The notes: generated by a model from the letters alone, not told the origin. Shown: positions 44,811 to 55,341, counted from the stretch's first letter. The stretch: 64,000 bases of DNA from Anaerococcus hydrogenalis DSM 7454 (GCF_000173355.1 NZ_ABXA01000044.1:1-64000); one strand, 5' to 3'. A program made the numbers and translations.

Positions 44811-45434
44811 ATGCCTAAAGTAGAAGTTTTAAATATAAAAGGAGAAAATGTTGGTGAAATCGAGTTAAACGAAACTCTTTTTGCAGCAGATATTGCTGAA
44901 ACAGCTGTTTATGATACAGTTAAAAACCAACTAGCTAATAAAAGACAAGGCACACAATCCGCTAAGACTCGTTCAGAAGTAAGAGGTGGAGGAAGAAAGC
45001 CATTCAGACAAAAAGGAACAGGTAGAGCTAGACAAGGATCTATAAGGGCACCTCACTATACAGGTGGTGGAATTGTATTTGCACCAAAGCCAAGAGACTA
45101 CAGCTACAAGATTCCTAAGAAAATGAAAAGAAAAGCTCTTTACTCAGTTTTAACTTCAAAAGTAAATGACAATGAATTAGTTGTACTTGATGAATTAAAA
45201 CTTGACTCATACAAAACTAAAGAAGCAAATGAAATCTTAACAAACATAAAAGCAGATAAAAAAGCATATGTAGTTATTGCTGAAAATGATGACAAAGTTT
45301 ATAGATCATTTAGAAATATTGAAGGTTGTGATGTAGAAAAAGCAAACCTAATCAATGTATATGATCTTTTAAGACATAACAAACTTGTTATAACAAAAGA
45401 AGCAATCGCAAAACTTGAGGAGGTATTTATATAA
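44811..45434 (+). CDS. rplD: 50S ribosomal protein L4
   Basis: A protein of 207 residues with the exit-tunnel loop seen as EVRGGGRKPFRQKGTGRARQ followed by SIRAPHYTGGG. In other bacteria L4 also represses its own operon through the leader RNA, which fits the structured leader at 43654. Its last base is shared with the rplW start codon. Confidence 0.98.
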   Translation: MPKVEVLNIKGENVGEIELNETLFAADIAETAVYDTVKNQLANKRQGTQSAKTRSEVRGGGRKPFRQKGTGRARQGSIRAPHYTGGGIVFAPKPRDYSYKIPKKMKRKALYSVLTSKVNDNELVVLDELKLDSYKTKEANEILTNIKADKKAYVVIAENDDKVYRSFRNIEGCDVEKANLINVYDLLRHNKLVITKEAIAKLEEVFI

Positions 45435-45727
45435 TGAAATCACCTTACGAAATAGTAAAAAGACCAATAATTACTGAAAAAAGTATGGAGTTAATTGAAG
45501 ATAATAAATACACTTTTGAAGTAGACAAAAATGCTAACAAAGCAGAAATCAAACATGCAATCGAAACTATCTTTGAAGGAGTAAAGGTTAAAAAAGTAAG
45601 AACATTAAACTTTACAGGTAAAAAAGTTAGAACTAGATATGGTTATGGTAAAAAAGCTGATTGGAAAAAAGCTTACGTTACATTAACTGAAGATTCTGAA
45701 GCAATTGAATACTTCGACGGAATGTAG
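45434..45727 (+). CDS. rplW: 50S ribosomal protein L23
   Basis: A protein of 97 residues with IVKRPIITEKSMELI at the start and a central NKAEIKHAIETIF helix. It lies at the tunnel exit and is the docking site for trigger factor and SRP. It overlaps rplD by one base. Confidence 0.97.
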   Translation: MKSPYEIVKRPIITEKSMELIEDNKYTFEVDKNANKAEIKHAIETIFEGVKVKKVRTLNFTGKKVRTRYGYGKKADWKKAYVTLTEDSEAIEYFDGM

Positions 45728-45738
45728 GGAGGATTTAA

Positions 45739-46572
45739 ATGCCTATAAGAAAATTAAAACCAACATCAAACGGACACAGAAATATGTCTGTTATGACATA
45801 TAGTGAAATCACAAAAAAAGCCCCAGAAAAATCTCTTACAACTGATTTGAAAAAATCAGGTGGAAGAAATAATACTGGTAGAATAACAGTTCGCCATAGA
45901 GGTGGTGGAGCTAAAAGAAAATATAGAATCATTGATTTCAAAAGAAACAAAGATAATATACCAGCAAGAGTAAAAGCTATTGAATATGATCCAAACAGAT
46001 CTGCAAATATTGCTCTTTTAGCTTATGCTGACGGAGAAAAAAGATATATACTTGCTCCAAGAAATCTTAAAGTTGGAGATGTAGTTGAAAGTGGAAAAGA
46101 AGCTGATATCAAACCAGGTAATGCACTTGAATTAAAAGATATTCCAGTAGGTACACAAATTCACAATATCGAACTTAAGGCAGGAAGAGGAGCAATTCTT
46201 GTAAGAAGTGCAGGAGTTTCTGCTCAACTTATGGCTAAAGAAGGAAGATTTGCAACAATAAAATTACCAAGTGGTGAAACAAGATTAATCCACAATGATT
46301 GTAAAGCAACAATCGGTATGGTTGGAAACATCGAACACGAATTAGTAAGAGTTGGTAAAGCTGGTAAAACAAGATATATGGGTCAAAGACCACATGTAAG
46401 AGGATCAGCAATGAACCCAGTAGACCATCCACACGGTGGTGGTGAAGGAAGAACACCAGTAGGTAGACCAGCACCATCAACACCATGGGGTAAACCAGCA
46501 CTTGGTCTTAAAACAAGAAGAAAGAAAAATAAATCTTCTAAATACATTGTAAGAAGAAGAAACGAAAAATAG
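45739..46572 (+). CDS. rplB: 50S ribosomal protein L2
   Basis: A protein of 277 residues. The highly conserved [14 protein letters not shown] block, holding the histidine near the peptidyl-transferase centre, is intact, as is [17 protein letters not shown]. The start is behind AGGGAGG. Confidence 0.98.
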   Translation: MPIRKLKPTSNGHRNMSVMTYSEITKKAPEKSLTTDLKKSGGRNNTGRITVRHRGGGAKRKYRIIDFKRNKDNIPARVKAIEYDPNRSANIALLAYADGEKRYILAPRNLKVGDVVESGKEADIKPGNALELKDIPVGTQIHNIELKAGRGAILVRSAGVSAQLMAKEGRFATIKLPSGETRLIHNDCKATIGMVGNIEHELVRVGKAGKTRYMGQRPHVRGSAMNPVDHPHGGGEGRTPVGRPAPSTPWGKPALGLKTRRKKNKSSKYIVRRRNEK

Positions 46573-46581
46573 GGGGATTTA

Positions 46582-46869
46582 ATGGCTAGATCACTAAAAA
46601 AAGGACCTTTTGTCGATGAACATTTAATGAAAAAAATTGAAGCATTAAATGAAAAAAATGACAAAAAGGTAGTTAAAACTTGGTCAAGACGTTCTACAAT
46701 ATTTCCTGAATTTGTAGAACATACTATAGCAGTTCACGATGGTAGAAAGCATGTTCCAATATATATAACAGAAGATATGGTTGGACATAAACTTGGAGAA
46801 TTCGTTCCAACAAGAACTTTCAAAGGCCACGCTAAAAAAGCGACTGAATTGAAATCAAAATTAAGATAG
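46582..46869 (+). CDS. rpsS: 30S ribosomal protein S19
   Basis: A protein of 95 residues: [18 protein letters not shown], the [12 protein letters not shown] strand, and [15 protein letters not shown]. It sits in the head of the small subunit near the A-site finger. AGGGGG lies upstream. Confidence 0.97.
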   Translation: MARSLKKGPFVDEHLMKKIEALNEKNDKKVVKTWSRRSTIFPEFVEHTIAVHDGRKHVPIYITEDMVGHKLGEFVPTRTFKGHAKKATELKSKLR

Positions 46870-46879
46870 GAGAGTATAA

Positions 46880-47227
46880 ATGGAAGTTAAAGCAACAGCT
46901 AAATATGTAAGAATATCTCCTCTTAAAGTTAATTATATATGTAGAGAAATTAGAGGTAAACAAGTAGATGAAGCACTTACTATTTTAAGATTTACAAATA
47001 AAAAAGGTGCTAGACTACTTTCAGACGTACTTAAAAGTGCAATAGCAAACGCAGAAAACAATAACGGATTATCTAGAGACAATCTTATTGTTAAAAAAGC
47101 CTTCGCAAACGACGCTCCAACTATGAAAAGATGGAGACCTAAGGCTAAGGGTGCAGCTTATCCAATCCTTAAGAGATCATCTCACATAGGTGTAGTTCTT
47201 ACAGAAGACGAAGTAGAGGAGGCATAA
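46880..47227 (+). CDS. rplV: 50S ribosomal protein L22
   Basis: A protein of 115 residues. [20 protein letters not shown] is the globular domain start, and [20 protein letters not shown] forms the tunnel hairpin where macrolide-resistance changes occur in other species. The gap to rpsC is only two bases. Confidence 0.97.
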   Translation: MEVKATAKYVRISPLKVNYICREIRGKQVDEALTILRFTNKKGARLLSDVLKSAIANAENNNGLSRDNLIVKKAFANDAPTMKRWRPKAKGAAYPILKRSSHIGVVLTEDEVEEA

Positions 47228-47229
47228 TA

Positions 47230-47955
47230 ATGGGTCAAAAAGTAAATCCTAAAGGTTTTAGAGTTGGCGTAATTAAAGAATGGGACTCTAAATGGTATGC
47301 AAATAAAAAAGACTTTTCTGAACTTTTAGTAGAAGATCATAAGATAAGAGAATTAGTTAAAAAAGAAGTTTACGATGCAGGAATTTCTGATATAGAAATT
47401 GAAAGAGCAGTAAATAACATCAAAGTTTCAGTTTATACTGGAAAACCAGGAATGGTAATCGGTAAAGGCGGAGCAGGAGTAGAAGAATTAAAGAAAAAAG
47501 TAGAAAAAATCGCTCCTGGCAAAAGAGTAATAATTAACGTTGAAGAAATCAAAAATCAAGACGTTGATGCTCAATTAGTAGCTGAAAATATAGCAGCACA
47601 ACTTGAAAATCGTATCACATTTAGACGTGCTATGAAACAAGCAGTTCAAAGAACAATGAGAGCTGGAGCTGTAGGAATCAAAACTCAAGTATCTGGTAGA
47701 CTTGGTGGTGCTGATATGGCAAGAAGCGAAGGATACAACGAAGGAAAAGTTCCACTTCAAACACTAAGAGCAGATGTTGATTATGGTTTTGCAGAAGCTG
47801 ATACCCAATATGGTAAAATCGGATGTAAAGTTTGGATTAACAGAGGAGAAGTTCTTCCTGGAGAAAAAGCAAAGAGAATTCCAGACATTAAACAACCAAA
47901 ACAAAACAGAAGAAACAAGAAAAGACGTCCAAATAGAAGAAACAACGATAGATAA
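47230..47955 (+). CDS. rpsC: 30S ribosomal protein S3
   Basis: A protein of 241 residues. KH domain loop [12 protein letters not shown], then the S3 C-terminal domain with [20 protein letters not shown]. The tail is very basic ([19 protein letters not shown]). It lines the mRNA entry tunnel and has helicase activity. Confidence 0.98.
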   Translation: MGQKVNPKGFRVGVIKEWDSKWYANKKDFSELLVEDHKIRELVKKEVYDAGISDIEIERAVNNIKVSVYTGKPGMVIGKGGAGVEELKKKVEKIAPGKRVIINVEEIKNQDVDAQLVAENIAAQLENRITFRRAMKQAVQRTMRAGAVGIKTQVSGRLGGADMARSEGYNEGKVPLQTLRADVDYGFAEADTQYGKIGCKVWINRGEVLPGEKAKRIPDIKQPKQNRRNKKRRPNRRNNDR

Positions 47956-47984
47956 TATTATTATCTCAAGGAGGAAACAAGATT

Positions 47985-48416
47985 ATGTTAATGCCTAAAA
48001 GAGTAAAATATCGTAGACAACATAGGGGAAGAATGAAAGGTAAAGCCCAAAAAGGTAATACACTTGCTTATGGTGAATACGGATTACAAGCACTAGGTAG
48101 CACATGGTTAACAGCTAACCAAATCGAGGCTGCAAGACGTGCTATGACAAGATATATAAAAAGAGGCGGAAATATTTGGATTAAAGTATTTCCAGACAAA
48201 CCAGTATCAAAGAAGCCAGCAGAAGTAAGAATGGGATCTGGTAAAGGTGCTCCAGAATATTGGGTAGCAGTAGTTAAACCAGGTAGAATTTTGTTTGAAA
48301 TGAGTGGTGTAAGTGAAGAAGTTGCAAGAGAAGCTATGAGACTTGCAGCACAAAAACTTCCAATCAAAACAAAATTTGTAAAAAGGCTTGAAGTCAAAGA
48401 AGTGGAGGAAGCTTAA
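47985..48416 (+). CDS. rplP: 50S ribosomal protein L16
   Basis: A protein of 143 residues beginning [20 protein letters not shown], the standard start, ten bases after [27 protein letters not shown] binds near the A-site tRNA elbow. It shares one base with rpmC. Confidence 0.97.
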   Translation: MLMPKRVKYRRQHRGRMKGKAQKGNTLAYGEYGLQALGSTWLTANQIEAARRAMTRYIKRGGNIWIKVFPDKPVSKKPAEVRMGSGKGAPEYWVAVVKPGRILFEMSGVSEEVAREAMRLAAQKLPIKTKFVKRLEVKEVEEA

Positions 48417-48622
48417 TGAAAGCAGTAGAAATCAGAAAATTAAGTGAAAGCGAATTAAATAAAAAACTTTTCGATTTACAATCTGAATTATTTAATCTTC
48501 GTTTCCAATTGGCTACAGGTCAACTTGAAAACCCAGCTGCTATTGGAAATGTTAAACAAGATATAGCTAGAGTAAAAACAATCCAAACAGAGAGAAAGCT
48601 CAATATAAATAAGGAGGCTTAA
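48416..48622 (+). CDS. rpmC: 50S ribosomal protein L29
   Basis: A short, helical protein of 68 residues with [20 protein letters not shown] and the conserved [12 protein letters not shown]. It lies beside L23 at the tunnel exit. Its start codon overlaps the rplP stop codon. Confidence 0.96.
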   Translation: MKAVEIRKLSESELNKKLFDLQSELFNLRFQLATGQLENPAAIGNVKQDIARVKTIQTERKLNINKEA

Positions 48623-48626
48623 CTTG

Positions 48627-48887
48627 ATGGAAAGAAATAGTAGAAGATCCGTTCAAGGAATAGTTGTATCAGACAAAATGGATAAAACAATTACTGTAAA
48701 AGTAGAAACAAAAATCCAACACCCTGTATACAAAAAAAGATTAAATGTAAGTAAGAAATATAAAGCTCACGATGAGAACAATGAAGCTAGAGTTGGCGAT
48801 ACAGTAACAATAATGGAAACTAGACCATTATCTAAGACAAAAAGATGGAGACTAGTTAAAATTAACGAGACTGCAGTTCGTGCTTAA
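48627..48887 (+). CDS. rpsQ: 30S ribosomal protein S17
   Basis: A protein of 86 residues with an OB fold: [25 protein letters not shown] and [17 protein letters not shown] 48627 is taken rather than TTG 48624, as it is better spaced from AAGGAGG. Confidence 0.96.
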   Translation: MERNSRRSVQGIVVSDKMDKTITVKVETKIQHPVYKKRLNVSKKYKAHDENNEARVGDTVTIMETRPLSKTKRWRLVKINETAVRA

Positions 48888-48906
48888 TTAGGTAAAGGAG
48901 ATTATT

Positions 48907-49275
48907 ATGATACAACAAGAATCTCGTATGAGAGTAGCAGATAACTCCGGAGCAAGAGAACTTTCAGTTATCAAAGTTCTTGGAGGAGCCGGAAGAAGAT
49001 ACGCAAACATTGGGGACATAGTTACTTGTTCAGTTAAAAGTGCAACACCCGGTGGAGCGGTAAAAAAAGGTGAAGTTGTAAAAGCTGTTATAGTTAGAAC
49101 TTCAAGAGGAGTTAAAAGAAGCGATGGATCATACATCAAATTTGATGACAACGCAGCTGTAATAGTAAAAGACGACAAATCACCTGTAGGAACTCGTATA
49201 TTCGGGCCAGTAACAAGAGAACTTCGTCATGAAGGATTCATGAGAATTATCTCACTTGCACCGGAAGTATTATAG
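48907..49275 (+). CDS. rplN: 50S ribosomal protein L14
   Basis: A protein of 122 residues: [20 protein letters not shown], then [20 protein letters not shown] and [13 protein letters not shown]. It contacts 16S rRNA in an intersubunit bridge. AAAGGAG lies upstream. Confidence 0.98.
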   Translation: MIQQESRMRVADNSGARELSVIKVLGGAGRRYANIGDIVTCSVKSATPGGAVKKGEVVKAVIVRTSRGVKRSDGSYIKFDDNAAVIVKDDKSPVGTRIFGPVTRELRHEGFMRIISLAPEVL

Positions 49276-49284
49276 GAGGATTAA

Positions 49285-49593
49285 ATGCATATTAAAAAAG
49301 GCGATAAAGTCCAAGTAATATCAGGTGAATATAAAGGACATGTAGGAGAAGTTATTAAAGCATTTCCTAAGGAAAATAGAGTAATAGTTGAAGGTGCAAA
49401 CATTCAAACTAAACACCAAAAAGCAAGACAAATGGGTGAAGAAAGTGGAAGATTTGAAAGAGAAGGAAAAATCTCAGCATCAAAAGTTCTACTATACTCA
49501 GAAAGCTTGAAAAAAGGTGTAAGAACATCAACTGAAATAATCGATGGAAAAAAAGTAAGAGTTTGCAAAAAAACTGACGAAAAATTCGATTAG
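49285..49593 (+). CDS. rplX: 50S ribosomal protein L24
   Basis: A protein of 102 residues with an N-terminal KOW motif ([20 protein letters not shown]). The usual central block NIQTKHQKA and a C-terminal KTDEKFD follow. It helps start large-subunit assembly. Confidence 0.97.
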   Translation: MHIKKGDKVQVISGEYKGHVGEVIKAFPKENRVIVEGANIQTKHQKARQMGEESGRFEREGKISASKVLLYSESLKKGVRTSTEIIDGKKVRVCKKTDEKFD

Positions 49594-49610
49594 ATCCAAA
49601 AGGAGTAATT

Positions 49611-50153
49611 ATGACAAGTAGATTAAAAGAAAAATATAAATCAGAAGTTGTTAAAGGTCTTGTGGATCAATTCGGTTATGAAAACTTAATGCAAGTACCA
49701 AAACTTGAAAAAATTGTTATAAATATCGGACTTGGTGAAGCAAAAGATAATAAAAACATTTTAAACAAGGCAAAAAACGAACTTGCACTTATTACAGGTC
49801 AACAACCAATTGAAATAAAAGCTAAAAAATCTGTATCAAACTTCAAACTAAGAGAAGGCCAACCAATAGGTACAAAAGTAACTCTTAGAGGAGAAAAAAT
49901 GTATGATTTCATGGATAAATTAATTTCAATTTCTCTACCAAGGGTAAGAGACTTTAGAGGAATTAATCCAAATTCATTTGACGGAAGAGGAAATTATTCA
50001 TTAGGAATCAAGGAACAATTAATATTCCCAGAAATTAACTACGATGATGTTGATTTCTTACATGGTATGGATATTACATTTGTAACAACAGCAAAAACTG
50101 ATGAAGAAGCTAAAGCATTCTTAACATTAATGGGAATGCCTTACAGAAAATAA
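49611..50153 (+). CDS. rplE: 50S ribosomal protein L5
   Basis: A protein of 180 residues: [20 protein letters not shown], then [20 protein letters not shown] and [20 protein letters not shown]. It binds 5S rRNA. AAAGGAG precedes it at normal spacing. Confidence 0.98.
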   Translation: MTSRLKEKYKSEVVKGLVDQFGYENLMQVPKLEKIVINIGLGEAKDNKNILNKAKNELALITGQQPIEIKAKKSVSNFKLREGQPIGTKVTLRGEKMYDFMDKLISISLPRVRDFRGINPNSFDGRGNYSLGIKEQLIFPEINYDDVDFLHGMDITFVTTAKTDEEAKAFLTLMGMPYRK

Positions 50154-50164
50154 AGGAGCAAAAA

Positions 50165-50350
50165 ATGGCAAGAAAGTCAATGATTGCGAAACAAAAAAGA
50201 AAGCCAAAATACAGTACAAGAGCATATTCAAGATGCAAGATTTGTGGAAGACCACATTCTGTATTAAGAAAATACGGTATTTGCCGTGTATGCTTTAGAG
50301 AGCTCGCAAACAAAGGTGAAATTCCTGGAGTAAGAAAAGCAAGCTGGTAA
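50165..50350 (+). CDS. rpsN: 30S ribosomal protein S14 type Z
   Basis: A protein of 61 residues, the short zinc-binding type. The four ligands are C24, C27, C40 and C43 in CKICGRP and GICRVCF. AAAGGAG precedes the start, and a basic C-terminus (VRKASW) closes it. Confidence 0.97.
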   Translation: MARKSMIAKQKRKPKYSTRAYSRCKICGRPHSVLRKYGICRVCFRELANKGEIPGVRKASW

Positions 50351-50368
50351 GTTAGGAGGAAAATAATT

Positions 50369-50764
50369 ATGATGACAGATCCAATTGCGGATATGCTAAC
50401 AAGAATAAGAAATGGTAATAAAGCTAATCATACATCTGTAAGCTTACCATCTTCTAATGAGAAACGTGCTATTGCTCAAATTCTATTAGACGAAGGTTAC
50501 ATCAAAGGATTTGATGTAGAAGAAGACAATAAGCAAGGTATTCTTACAATAGACTTGAAATACGCAGAAGAAGGCGAAAAAGTTATAACAGGACTTAGAA
50601 GAATTTCTAAACCAGGATTAAGAGTTTATGTAAAAGCTAATGAAGTACCAAAAGTACTTGATGGACTTGGAATTGCAATAATCTCAACATCAAAAGGACT
50701 ATTAACAGATAAAGCTGCAAGAGATTTAAATGTCGGCGGCGAAGTTATGTGTTATGTATGGTAA
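50369..50764 (+). CDS. rpsH: 30S ribosomal protein S8
   Basis: A protein of 131 residues beginning [20 protein letters not shown], with the C-terminal block [20 protein letters not shown]. It binds the central domain of 16S rRNA and, in other bacteria, represses the spc operon. ATG 50372 is an alternative start by one codon. Confidence 0.97.
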   Translation: MMTDPIADMLTRIRNGNKANHTSVSLPSSNEKRAIAQILLDEGYIKGFDVEEDNKQGILTIDLKYAEEGEKVITGLRRISKPGLRVYVKANEVPKVLDGLGIAIISTSKGLLTDKAARDLNVGGEVMCYVW

Positions 50765-50774
50765 GGAGGAATAA

Positions 50775-51315
50775 ATGTCAAGAATAGGTAAAAAACCAAT
50801 TGAAATCCCTTCTGGAGTAACTATTGATGTTAAAGACAATTTGGTTACAGTAAAAGGACCAAAAGGTGAAGATTCTCAATTAGTATCAAAAAACTTGAAA
50901 CTTGAACAAAATGATAACGAGTTAAATGTTATCGCTTCTGAAAATCCTACAAAAATTGAAAATCAAGAACATGGTCTATTTAGATCATTAATTGCAAACA
51001 TGGTTTTAGGAGTAACAGAAGGATATCAAAAAAACTCTTCAAATAGAAGGAACAGGATATAGAGCTCAAAAACAAGGTAAAACTCTAGTAATGAATCTAG
51101 GATTTTCTCACCAAGTTAAAATGGACGATCCTGAAGGTATTGAAGTAGAAGTTCCTAATGACAGAACAATCATTGTAAAAGGAACAAATAAACAACTTGT
51201 TGGACAATATGCAGCAAATATCAGAAGATGGAGAAAACCTGAACCATACAAAGGTAAAGGAATCCGTTATGAAGGTGAGCATATTAGAAGAAAAGTTGGT
51301 AAGACAGGTAAGTAG
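50775..51315 (+). pseudogene. rplF: 50S ribosomal protein L6, frameshifted at an A run (likely sequence error)
   Basis: Two pieces form one L6 of about 180 residues. MSRIGKKPIEIPSGVTIDVK and [20 protein letters not shown] are in the first frame. [18 protein letters not shown] and [20 protein letters not shown] are in the second. A7 at 51028-51034 must be A6 to read [17 protein letters not shown]6 is needed for 50S assembly and this is the only copy in the operon, so a true loss is improbable. The break is good evidence that homopolymer calls in this sequence are unreliable. AAGGAGG precedes the start. Confidence 0.93.
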
Positions 51316-51324
51316 GGGGCAATA

Positions 51325-51690
51325 ATGGCTAAAAAAACTAAAGAGCAAAAATTAAAAACTCGTAAGTATAGAGTTAGAAATAAAGTCAGTGGAACTGCTC
51401 AAAAACCAAGACTTAGTGTCTACAAATCAAATACTAATATATATGCACAATTAATAGATGATGATGCACAAGTAACACTTGCAAGTGCAAACACATTACA
51501 AAAAGAAGTAAATGAAGGTTTAGAAAATTGTGCAAACATTGAAGCTGCCACAAAAGTTGGCGAAATGATAGCAAAAGTTGCACTTGATAAAGGAATCGAA
51601 GAGGTTGTTTTTGATAGAAACGGATATCTTTATCACGGAAAAGTAAAAGCCCTAGCTGAAGCAGCAAGAGAAAATGGTCTTAAGTTTTAA
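51325..51690 (+). CDS. rplR: 50S ribosomal protein L18
   Basis: A protein of 121 residues with [39 protein letters not shown] and the closing RENGLKF. With L5 it holds 5S rRNA. GGGGGC lies upstream. Confidence 0.97.
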   Translation: MAKKTKEQKLKTRKYRVRNKVSGTAQKPRLSVYKSNTNIYAQLIDDDAQVTLASANTLQKEVNEGLENCANIEAATKVGEMIAKVALDKGIEEVVFDRNGYLYHGKVKALAEAARENGLKF

Positions 51691-51705
51691 CGAGGGAGGA
51701 TTTAG

Positions 51706-52212
51706 ATGTATTTATTAAAACAAGATGTAGACAAACTAAACCTCGAAGATAGAGTAGTTAGTATAAATAGAGTTGCGAAAACTGTTAAAGGTGGACGTAA
51801 CATGAGATTTGCTGCCTTAGTGGTAGTAGGAGATCAAAATGGACACGTTGGTGTTGGAACTGGAAAAGCAACAGAAGTTCCAGAAGCTATAAGAAAAGCA
51901 ACAGAAGATGGAAAAAAACATATGATTACTGTTCCTATAGTAAACACAACTGTTCCTCACAGAACATTGGCAAACAAAGGTGCAGGATCTGTACTATTAA
52001 TGCCAGCTAAAGAAGGTACCGGAATCATAGCAGGTGGACCAGTTCGTGCTATTTGTGAACTTGCAGGATACAAGGATATAAGAGCTAAAAACTTAGGTTC
52101 ATCAAATCCTAAAAATATCATTAATGCTTGCTTAAAAGCTTTCTCATCTATGAAAACAGTAGAAGAAGTAGCAAGATTACGTGGTAAATCAATAGAAGAA
52201 TTCGATTATTAA
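51706..52212 (+). CDS. rpsE: 30S ribosomal protein S5
   Basis: A protein of 168 residues: [20 protein letters not shown], then [20 protein letters not shown] and [18 protein letters not shown]. It contacts mRNA and S4 and affects decoding accuracy. AGGGAGG lies upstream. Confidence 0.98.
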   Translation: MYLLKQDVDKLNLEDRVVSINRVAKTVKGGRNMRFAALVVVGDQNGHVGVGTGKATEVPEAIRKATEDGKKHMITVPIVNTTVPHRTLANKGAGSVLLMPAKEGTGIIAGGPVRAICELAGYKDIRAKNLGSSNPKNIINACLKAFSSMKTVEEVARLRGKSIEEFDY

Positions 52213-52223
52213 GGAGTAATTCT

Positions 52224-52406
52224 ATGGCAAAAGTTGAAATAAAATTAAAAAAATCCTTCATAGGCAGAAAAGACGATCAAATCGCTACTGCAAAGGCGCT
52301 AGGTCTTAAAAAGATTGGTCAAACAGTAGTAAGAGAAGATTCTTCTGCACTAAGAGGAATGATCAATAAAATTCCATTTATGTTGGAAGTTAAAGAATTA
52401 AGCTAG
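52224..52406 (+). CDS. rpmD: 50S ribosomal protein L30
   Basis: A protein of 60 residues, the short bacterial type: [16 protein letters not shown], then [26 protein letters not shown] lies upstream. Confidence 0.96.
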   Translation: MAKVEIKLKKSFIGRKDDQIATAKALGLKKIGQTVVREDSSALRGMINKIPFMLEVKELS

Positions 52407-52416
52407 GAGGTGTAAA

Positions 52417-52860
52417 ATGAAACTTCACGATTTAAAACCTAACCAAAAGCTAAAGACAAAAAATAGAAAAGGTAGAGGTCCAGGAAGTGGAAACGGAACT
52501 AGAGCAGGTCGTGGTCAAGACGGACAAAACTCAAGAAGTGGTGGAGGAGTTAGACCAGGATTTGAAGGTGGTCAAATGCCATTATTTAGACGTCTTCCAA
52601 AAAGAGGATTCAAAAATATTAACACAAAACAATACGAAATAATAAACGTATGTGATTTAGATATCTTTGAAGACGGTACAGAAGTTACACCTGAACTACT
52701 ATTTGAAAATAAGATTTTAAATAAAAATAAAGCAAAAGCTGGAATCAAAATTCTTGGTGATGGCGAAATAACAAAAAAATTAACAGTTAAAGCTCACAAA
52801 TTTACAAAATCTGCAGAAGAAAAAATCACAGCCCAAGGGGGAAAGGCTGAGGTGATCTAA
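52417..52860 (+). CDS. rplO: 50S ribosomal protein L15
   Basis: A protein of 147 residues with a Gly/Arg-rich N-terminal arm ([20 protein letters not shown]) that reaches into 23S rRNA, then [20 protein letters not shown]. Its last base is shared with the secY start codon. Confidence 0.97.
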   Translation: MKLHDLKPNQKLKTKNRKGRGPGSGNGTRAGRGQDGQNSRSGGGVRPGFEGGQMPLFRRLPKRGFKNINTKQYEIINVCDLDIFEDGTEVTPELLFENKILNKNKAKAGIKILGDGEITKKLTVKAHKFTKSAEEKITAQGGKAEVI

Positions 52861-54131
52861 TGTTAGATACGCTAAAGAGAGCATGGGGTGAAGAAGAAAT
52901 TAGAAAGAAATTCTACTTCACTCTTGTGATGTTATTAATCTATAGACTTGGAAATAACATCCCAATTCCATTTATTGACGCACAAAAGTTAGCTGCGGCT
53001 TATAAAGGAATGGAAGGAACCCTTGTTGATTACTTAAACATGCTAACAGGTGGTGGTCTTTCAACCCTATCAATATTTGCCCTTGGAGTACAACCTTACA
53101 TTACAGCATCAATCGTAATGCAGTTACTCACAGTTGTAATACCAAGATTTGAAGAGCTAACAAAAGAAGGCGAAGCAGGAAGAAAAACTATACAAAAATA
53201 TACAAGATATATGACAATATTTCTTGCTATATTTCAAGCTATAGCGATAACAAATGGATTATACGGAGCAGCTTTATCATCTGCTACACCATTTCAAAAA
53301 CTAGTTATGAATGTAGTACTTATCGGTGGAACAATGCTTGTAACATGGATGGGTGAAACCATAACAGAAAAAGGAATAGGAAACGGTGTATCAATTATAA
53401 TCTTCATGGGTATCATTGCAAATGTACCTAAAACATTAAAAACATGGAAGACTGGTCTTCACTACAATACAATCTCATGGCTTTCAATCTTAGTTATGGC
53501 AATTGTAGTAATATTTATAGTAGTATTTACTGTAAGAATTACAGAAGGTGAAAGAAAAATACCAGTCCAATATGCAAAAAGAGTAGTTGGAAGAAAAATG
53601 TATGGTGGACAATCAACCCACATTCCTGTAAAAGTAAATATGAGTGGTGTAATGCCAATAATATTTGCTTCAGCAGTATTAGCTATCCCATCAACAATTT
53701 CATTATTTATGGGAAGAGCAAATGGAGGATTGAATCAATTCTTTAGCAAATCAACACACGGATTTATAATATATCTTGTTGTCCAAGCTGCACTAATCTT
53801 AGTGTTTGCATATTTCTACAACATGATACAATTTAATACAGTTGAATATGCTAAGCAACTACAACAAAATGGTGGTTTTGTACCAGGAATTAGACCAGGA
53901 AAACCAACTAGTGATTACCTAGCAAAAGTTGGAAACAAAATCACATTTATCGGTGCTATTTCGTTAGCCTTACTTACAATAGTACCAGCACTATCATCAA
54001 GATTTTTAGGACTAAACTTATCATTTGGAGGAAGTTCAGTAATAATTGTTGTTGGTGTAATACTTGAAACAGTGAAACAAATAGAAGCAATGCTTACTAT
54101 GAAAAACTATAAAGGATTTTTAAATAGGTAA
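52860..54131 (+). CDS. secY: Protein translocase subunit SecY
   Basis: A 423-residue protein with ten membrane spans. The plug/pore region ALGVQPYITASIVMQLLTVV, the cytoplasmic loop KEGEAGRKTIQKYTRY and the RPGKPTSDYL loop are conserved. It forms the channel for secreted and membrane proteins with SecE and SecG, which are not in this window. It overlaps rplO by one base. Confidence 0.97.
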   Translation: MLDTLKRAWGEEEIRKKFYFTLVMLLIYRLGNNIPIPFIDAQKLAAAYKGMEGTLVDYLNMLTGGGLSTLSIFALGVQPYITASIVMQLLTVVIPRFEELTKEGEAGRKTIQKYTRYMTIFLAIFQAIAITNGLYGAALSSATPFQKLVMNVVLIGGTMLVTWMGETITEKGIGNGVSIIIFMGIIANVPKTLKTWKTGLHYNTISWLSILVMAIVVIFIVVFTVRITEGERKIPVQYAKRVVGRKMYGGQSTHIPVKVNMSGVMPIIFASAVLAIPSTISLFMGRANGGLNQFFSKSTHGFIIYLVVQAALILVFAYFYNMIQFNTVEYAKQLQQNGGFVPGIRPGKPTSDYLAKVGNKITFIGAISLALLTIVPALSSRFLGLNLSFGGSSVIIVVGVILETVKQIEAMLTMKNYKGFLNR

Positions 54132-54135
54132 TATT

Positions 54136-54780
54136 ATGAATATCATATTGTTAGGACCTCCGGGAGCCGGAAAGGGAACACAAGCAGAAAGATTAATAAA
54201 AGAATTAGATGCAGTTCAAATATCAACAGGTGATATATTTAGAACAAATATAAAAAATAATACACCTTTGGGAACTAAGGCTAAAGAATATATTAACAAG
54301 GGTCAATTAGTTCCTGATGAGTTAACAATAGATTTAGTTTGGGATGCCTTAGATAAGGTAGAAGATGGAAAAACAATTCTACTTGATGGTTTTCCAAGAA
54401 ATATTACTCAAGCCGAAGCACTTGATGAAGGAATGCAAAAAAGAGATAATAAGATTGATAAGGTAATAAATATCAACGTACCTGAAGATGTAATTATTGA
54501 AAGAATATCTGGAAGAAGAGTAAATGTGTCAACCGGAAAAGTTTATCATATAAAATTCAACCCACCAAAAGTTGAAGGGATTGATGATGAAACAGGAGAA
54601 AAACTAATCCAAAGAGAAGATGACACAGAAGCTGCAGTTAAAGAAAGACTTGATGTTTACAACAAACACACATCAGTTTTGATTGATTACTACAACAAAA
54701 AAGGTATATTAGTTACTATTGACGGTGCAAAAACTCCTGATGAAGTTTTTGATCAAATTAAAAAAAGTTTAGGTAGATAA
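54136..54780 (+). CDS. adk: Adenylate kinase
   Basis: A 214-residue kinase with P-loop GPPGAGKGTQAERL, GFPRNITQAEAL and a long LID. The LID reads GRRVNVSTGKVYHIKFNPP and carries none of the four zinc cysteines common in Gram-positive adenylate kinases; it resembles the Cys-free E. coli type. It converts AMP and ATP to two ADP. It lies four bases after secY. The gene map, usual between adk and infA in Firmicutes, is absent. Confidence 0.96.
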   Translation: MNIILLGPPGAGKGTQAERLIKELDAVQISTGDIFRTNIKNNTPLGTKAKEYINKGQLVPDELTIDLVWDALDKVEDGKTILLDGFPRNITQAEALDEGMQKRDNKIDKVININVPEDVIIERISGRRVNVSTGKVYHIKFNPPKVEGIDDETGEKLIQREDDTEAAVKERLDVYNKHTSVLIDYYNKKGILVTIDGAKTPDEVFDQIKKSLGR

Positions 54781-54948
54781 ATAAAAAAATATTAACAAAT
54801 ATGCTAAATTTTTCAATGAATTACAAAATCGAAAACGAGATAAAGATAGAGTCTTTCATAAAAGATATCTTGATTATGTCTTGTTGTAAAAAAGAATCAA
54901 TCAGACATTAATAGATCAAAATAAAAAAGAAAAGGAGAGATTTTATCG

Positions 54949-55167
54949 ATGTCAAAAAAAGATGCTATAGAAGTAACAGGAGTAGTTAAAGAAGCTCTAC
55001 CAAATGCAATATTTAAAGTAGAACTAGAAAATGGACATGAAATACAAGCACATATTTCAGGTAAACTAAGAATGAACTACATTAGAATATTACCAGGAGA
55101 TACAGTTACAGTAGAATTATCTCCATATGATCTTACTCAAGGAAGAATTACTTGGAGAAAGAAATAG
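54949..55167 (+). CDS. infA: Translation initiation factor IF-1
   Basis: A protein of 72 residues with one OB fold: [34 protein letters not shown]-like strand and the C-terminal RITWRKK. It blocks the A site during initiation. AAAGGAGAG lies upstream. The 168-base gap before it contains only a weak open frame of 36 codons (54801-54911), which I do not call. Confidence 0.96.
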   Translation: MSKKDAIEVTGVVKEALPNAIFKVELENGHEIQAHISGKLRMNYIRILPGDTVTVELSPYDLTQGRITWRKK

Positions 55168-55169
55168 TC

Positions 55170-55341
55170 ACGGCAGTGTTAAAGATTTTGATAAAAATCT
55201 TTAATTTTCGAGGCGAATGAAATGAGCCCGAAAAACTAAGCGAGCGAAGCGAGAGGATACGGTAGTGTTAAAGATTTTGATAAAAATCTTTAATTTTCGA
55301 GGCGAATGAAATGAGCCCGAAAAACTAAGCGAGCAAAGCGA
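55170..55341. repeat. Tandem 89-base repeat between infA and rpmJ
   Basis: Two units start at 55170 and 55259 and differ at only a few bases (for example CGGCAG versus CGGTAG). Each opens with a strong hairpin TTAAAGATTTT/AAAATCTTTAA, then TTTTCG...CGAAAA, and ends in a GAGCGAAGCGAG run. No gene is encoded. It lies inside an otherwise tight ribosomal protein operon. Confidence 0.85.

Noticed and set aside
50775-51315. rplF as a genuine pseudogene
   Set aside because: The rest of the gene is fully conserved on both sides, the shift is a single base in an A run, and no second copy is visible; an error is far more likely.
54801-54911. Small gene of 36 codons between adk and infA
   Set aside because: No ribosome site, no recognisable motif, and ordinary composition for intergenic A/T-rich DNA.
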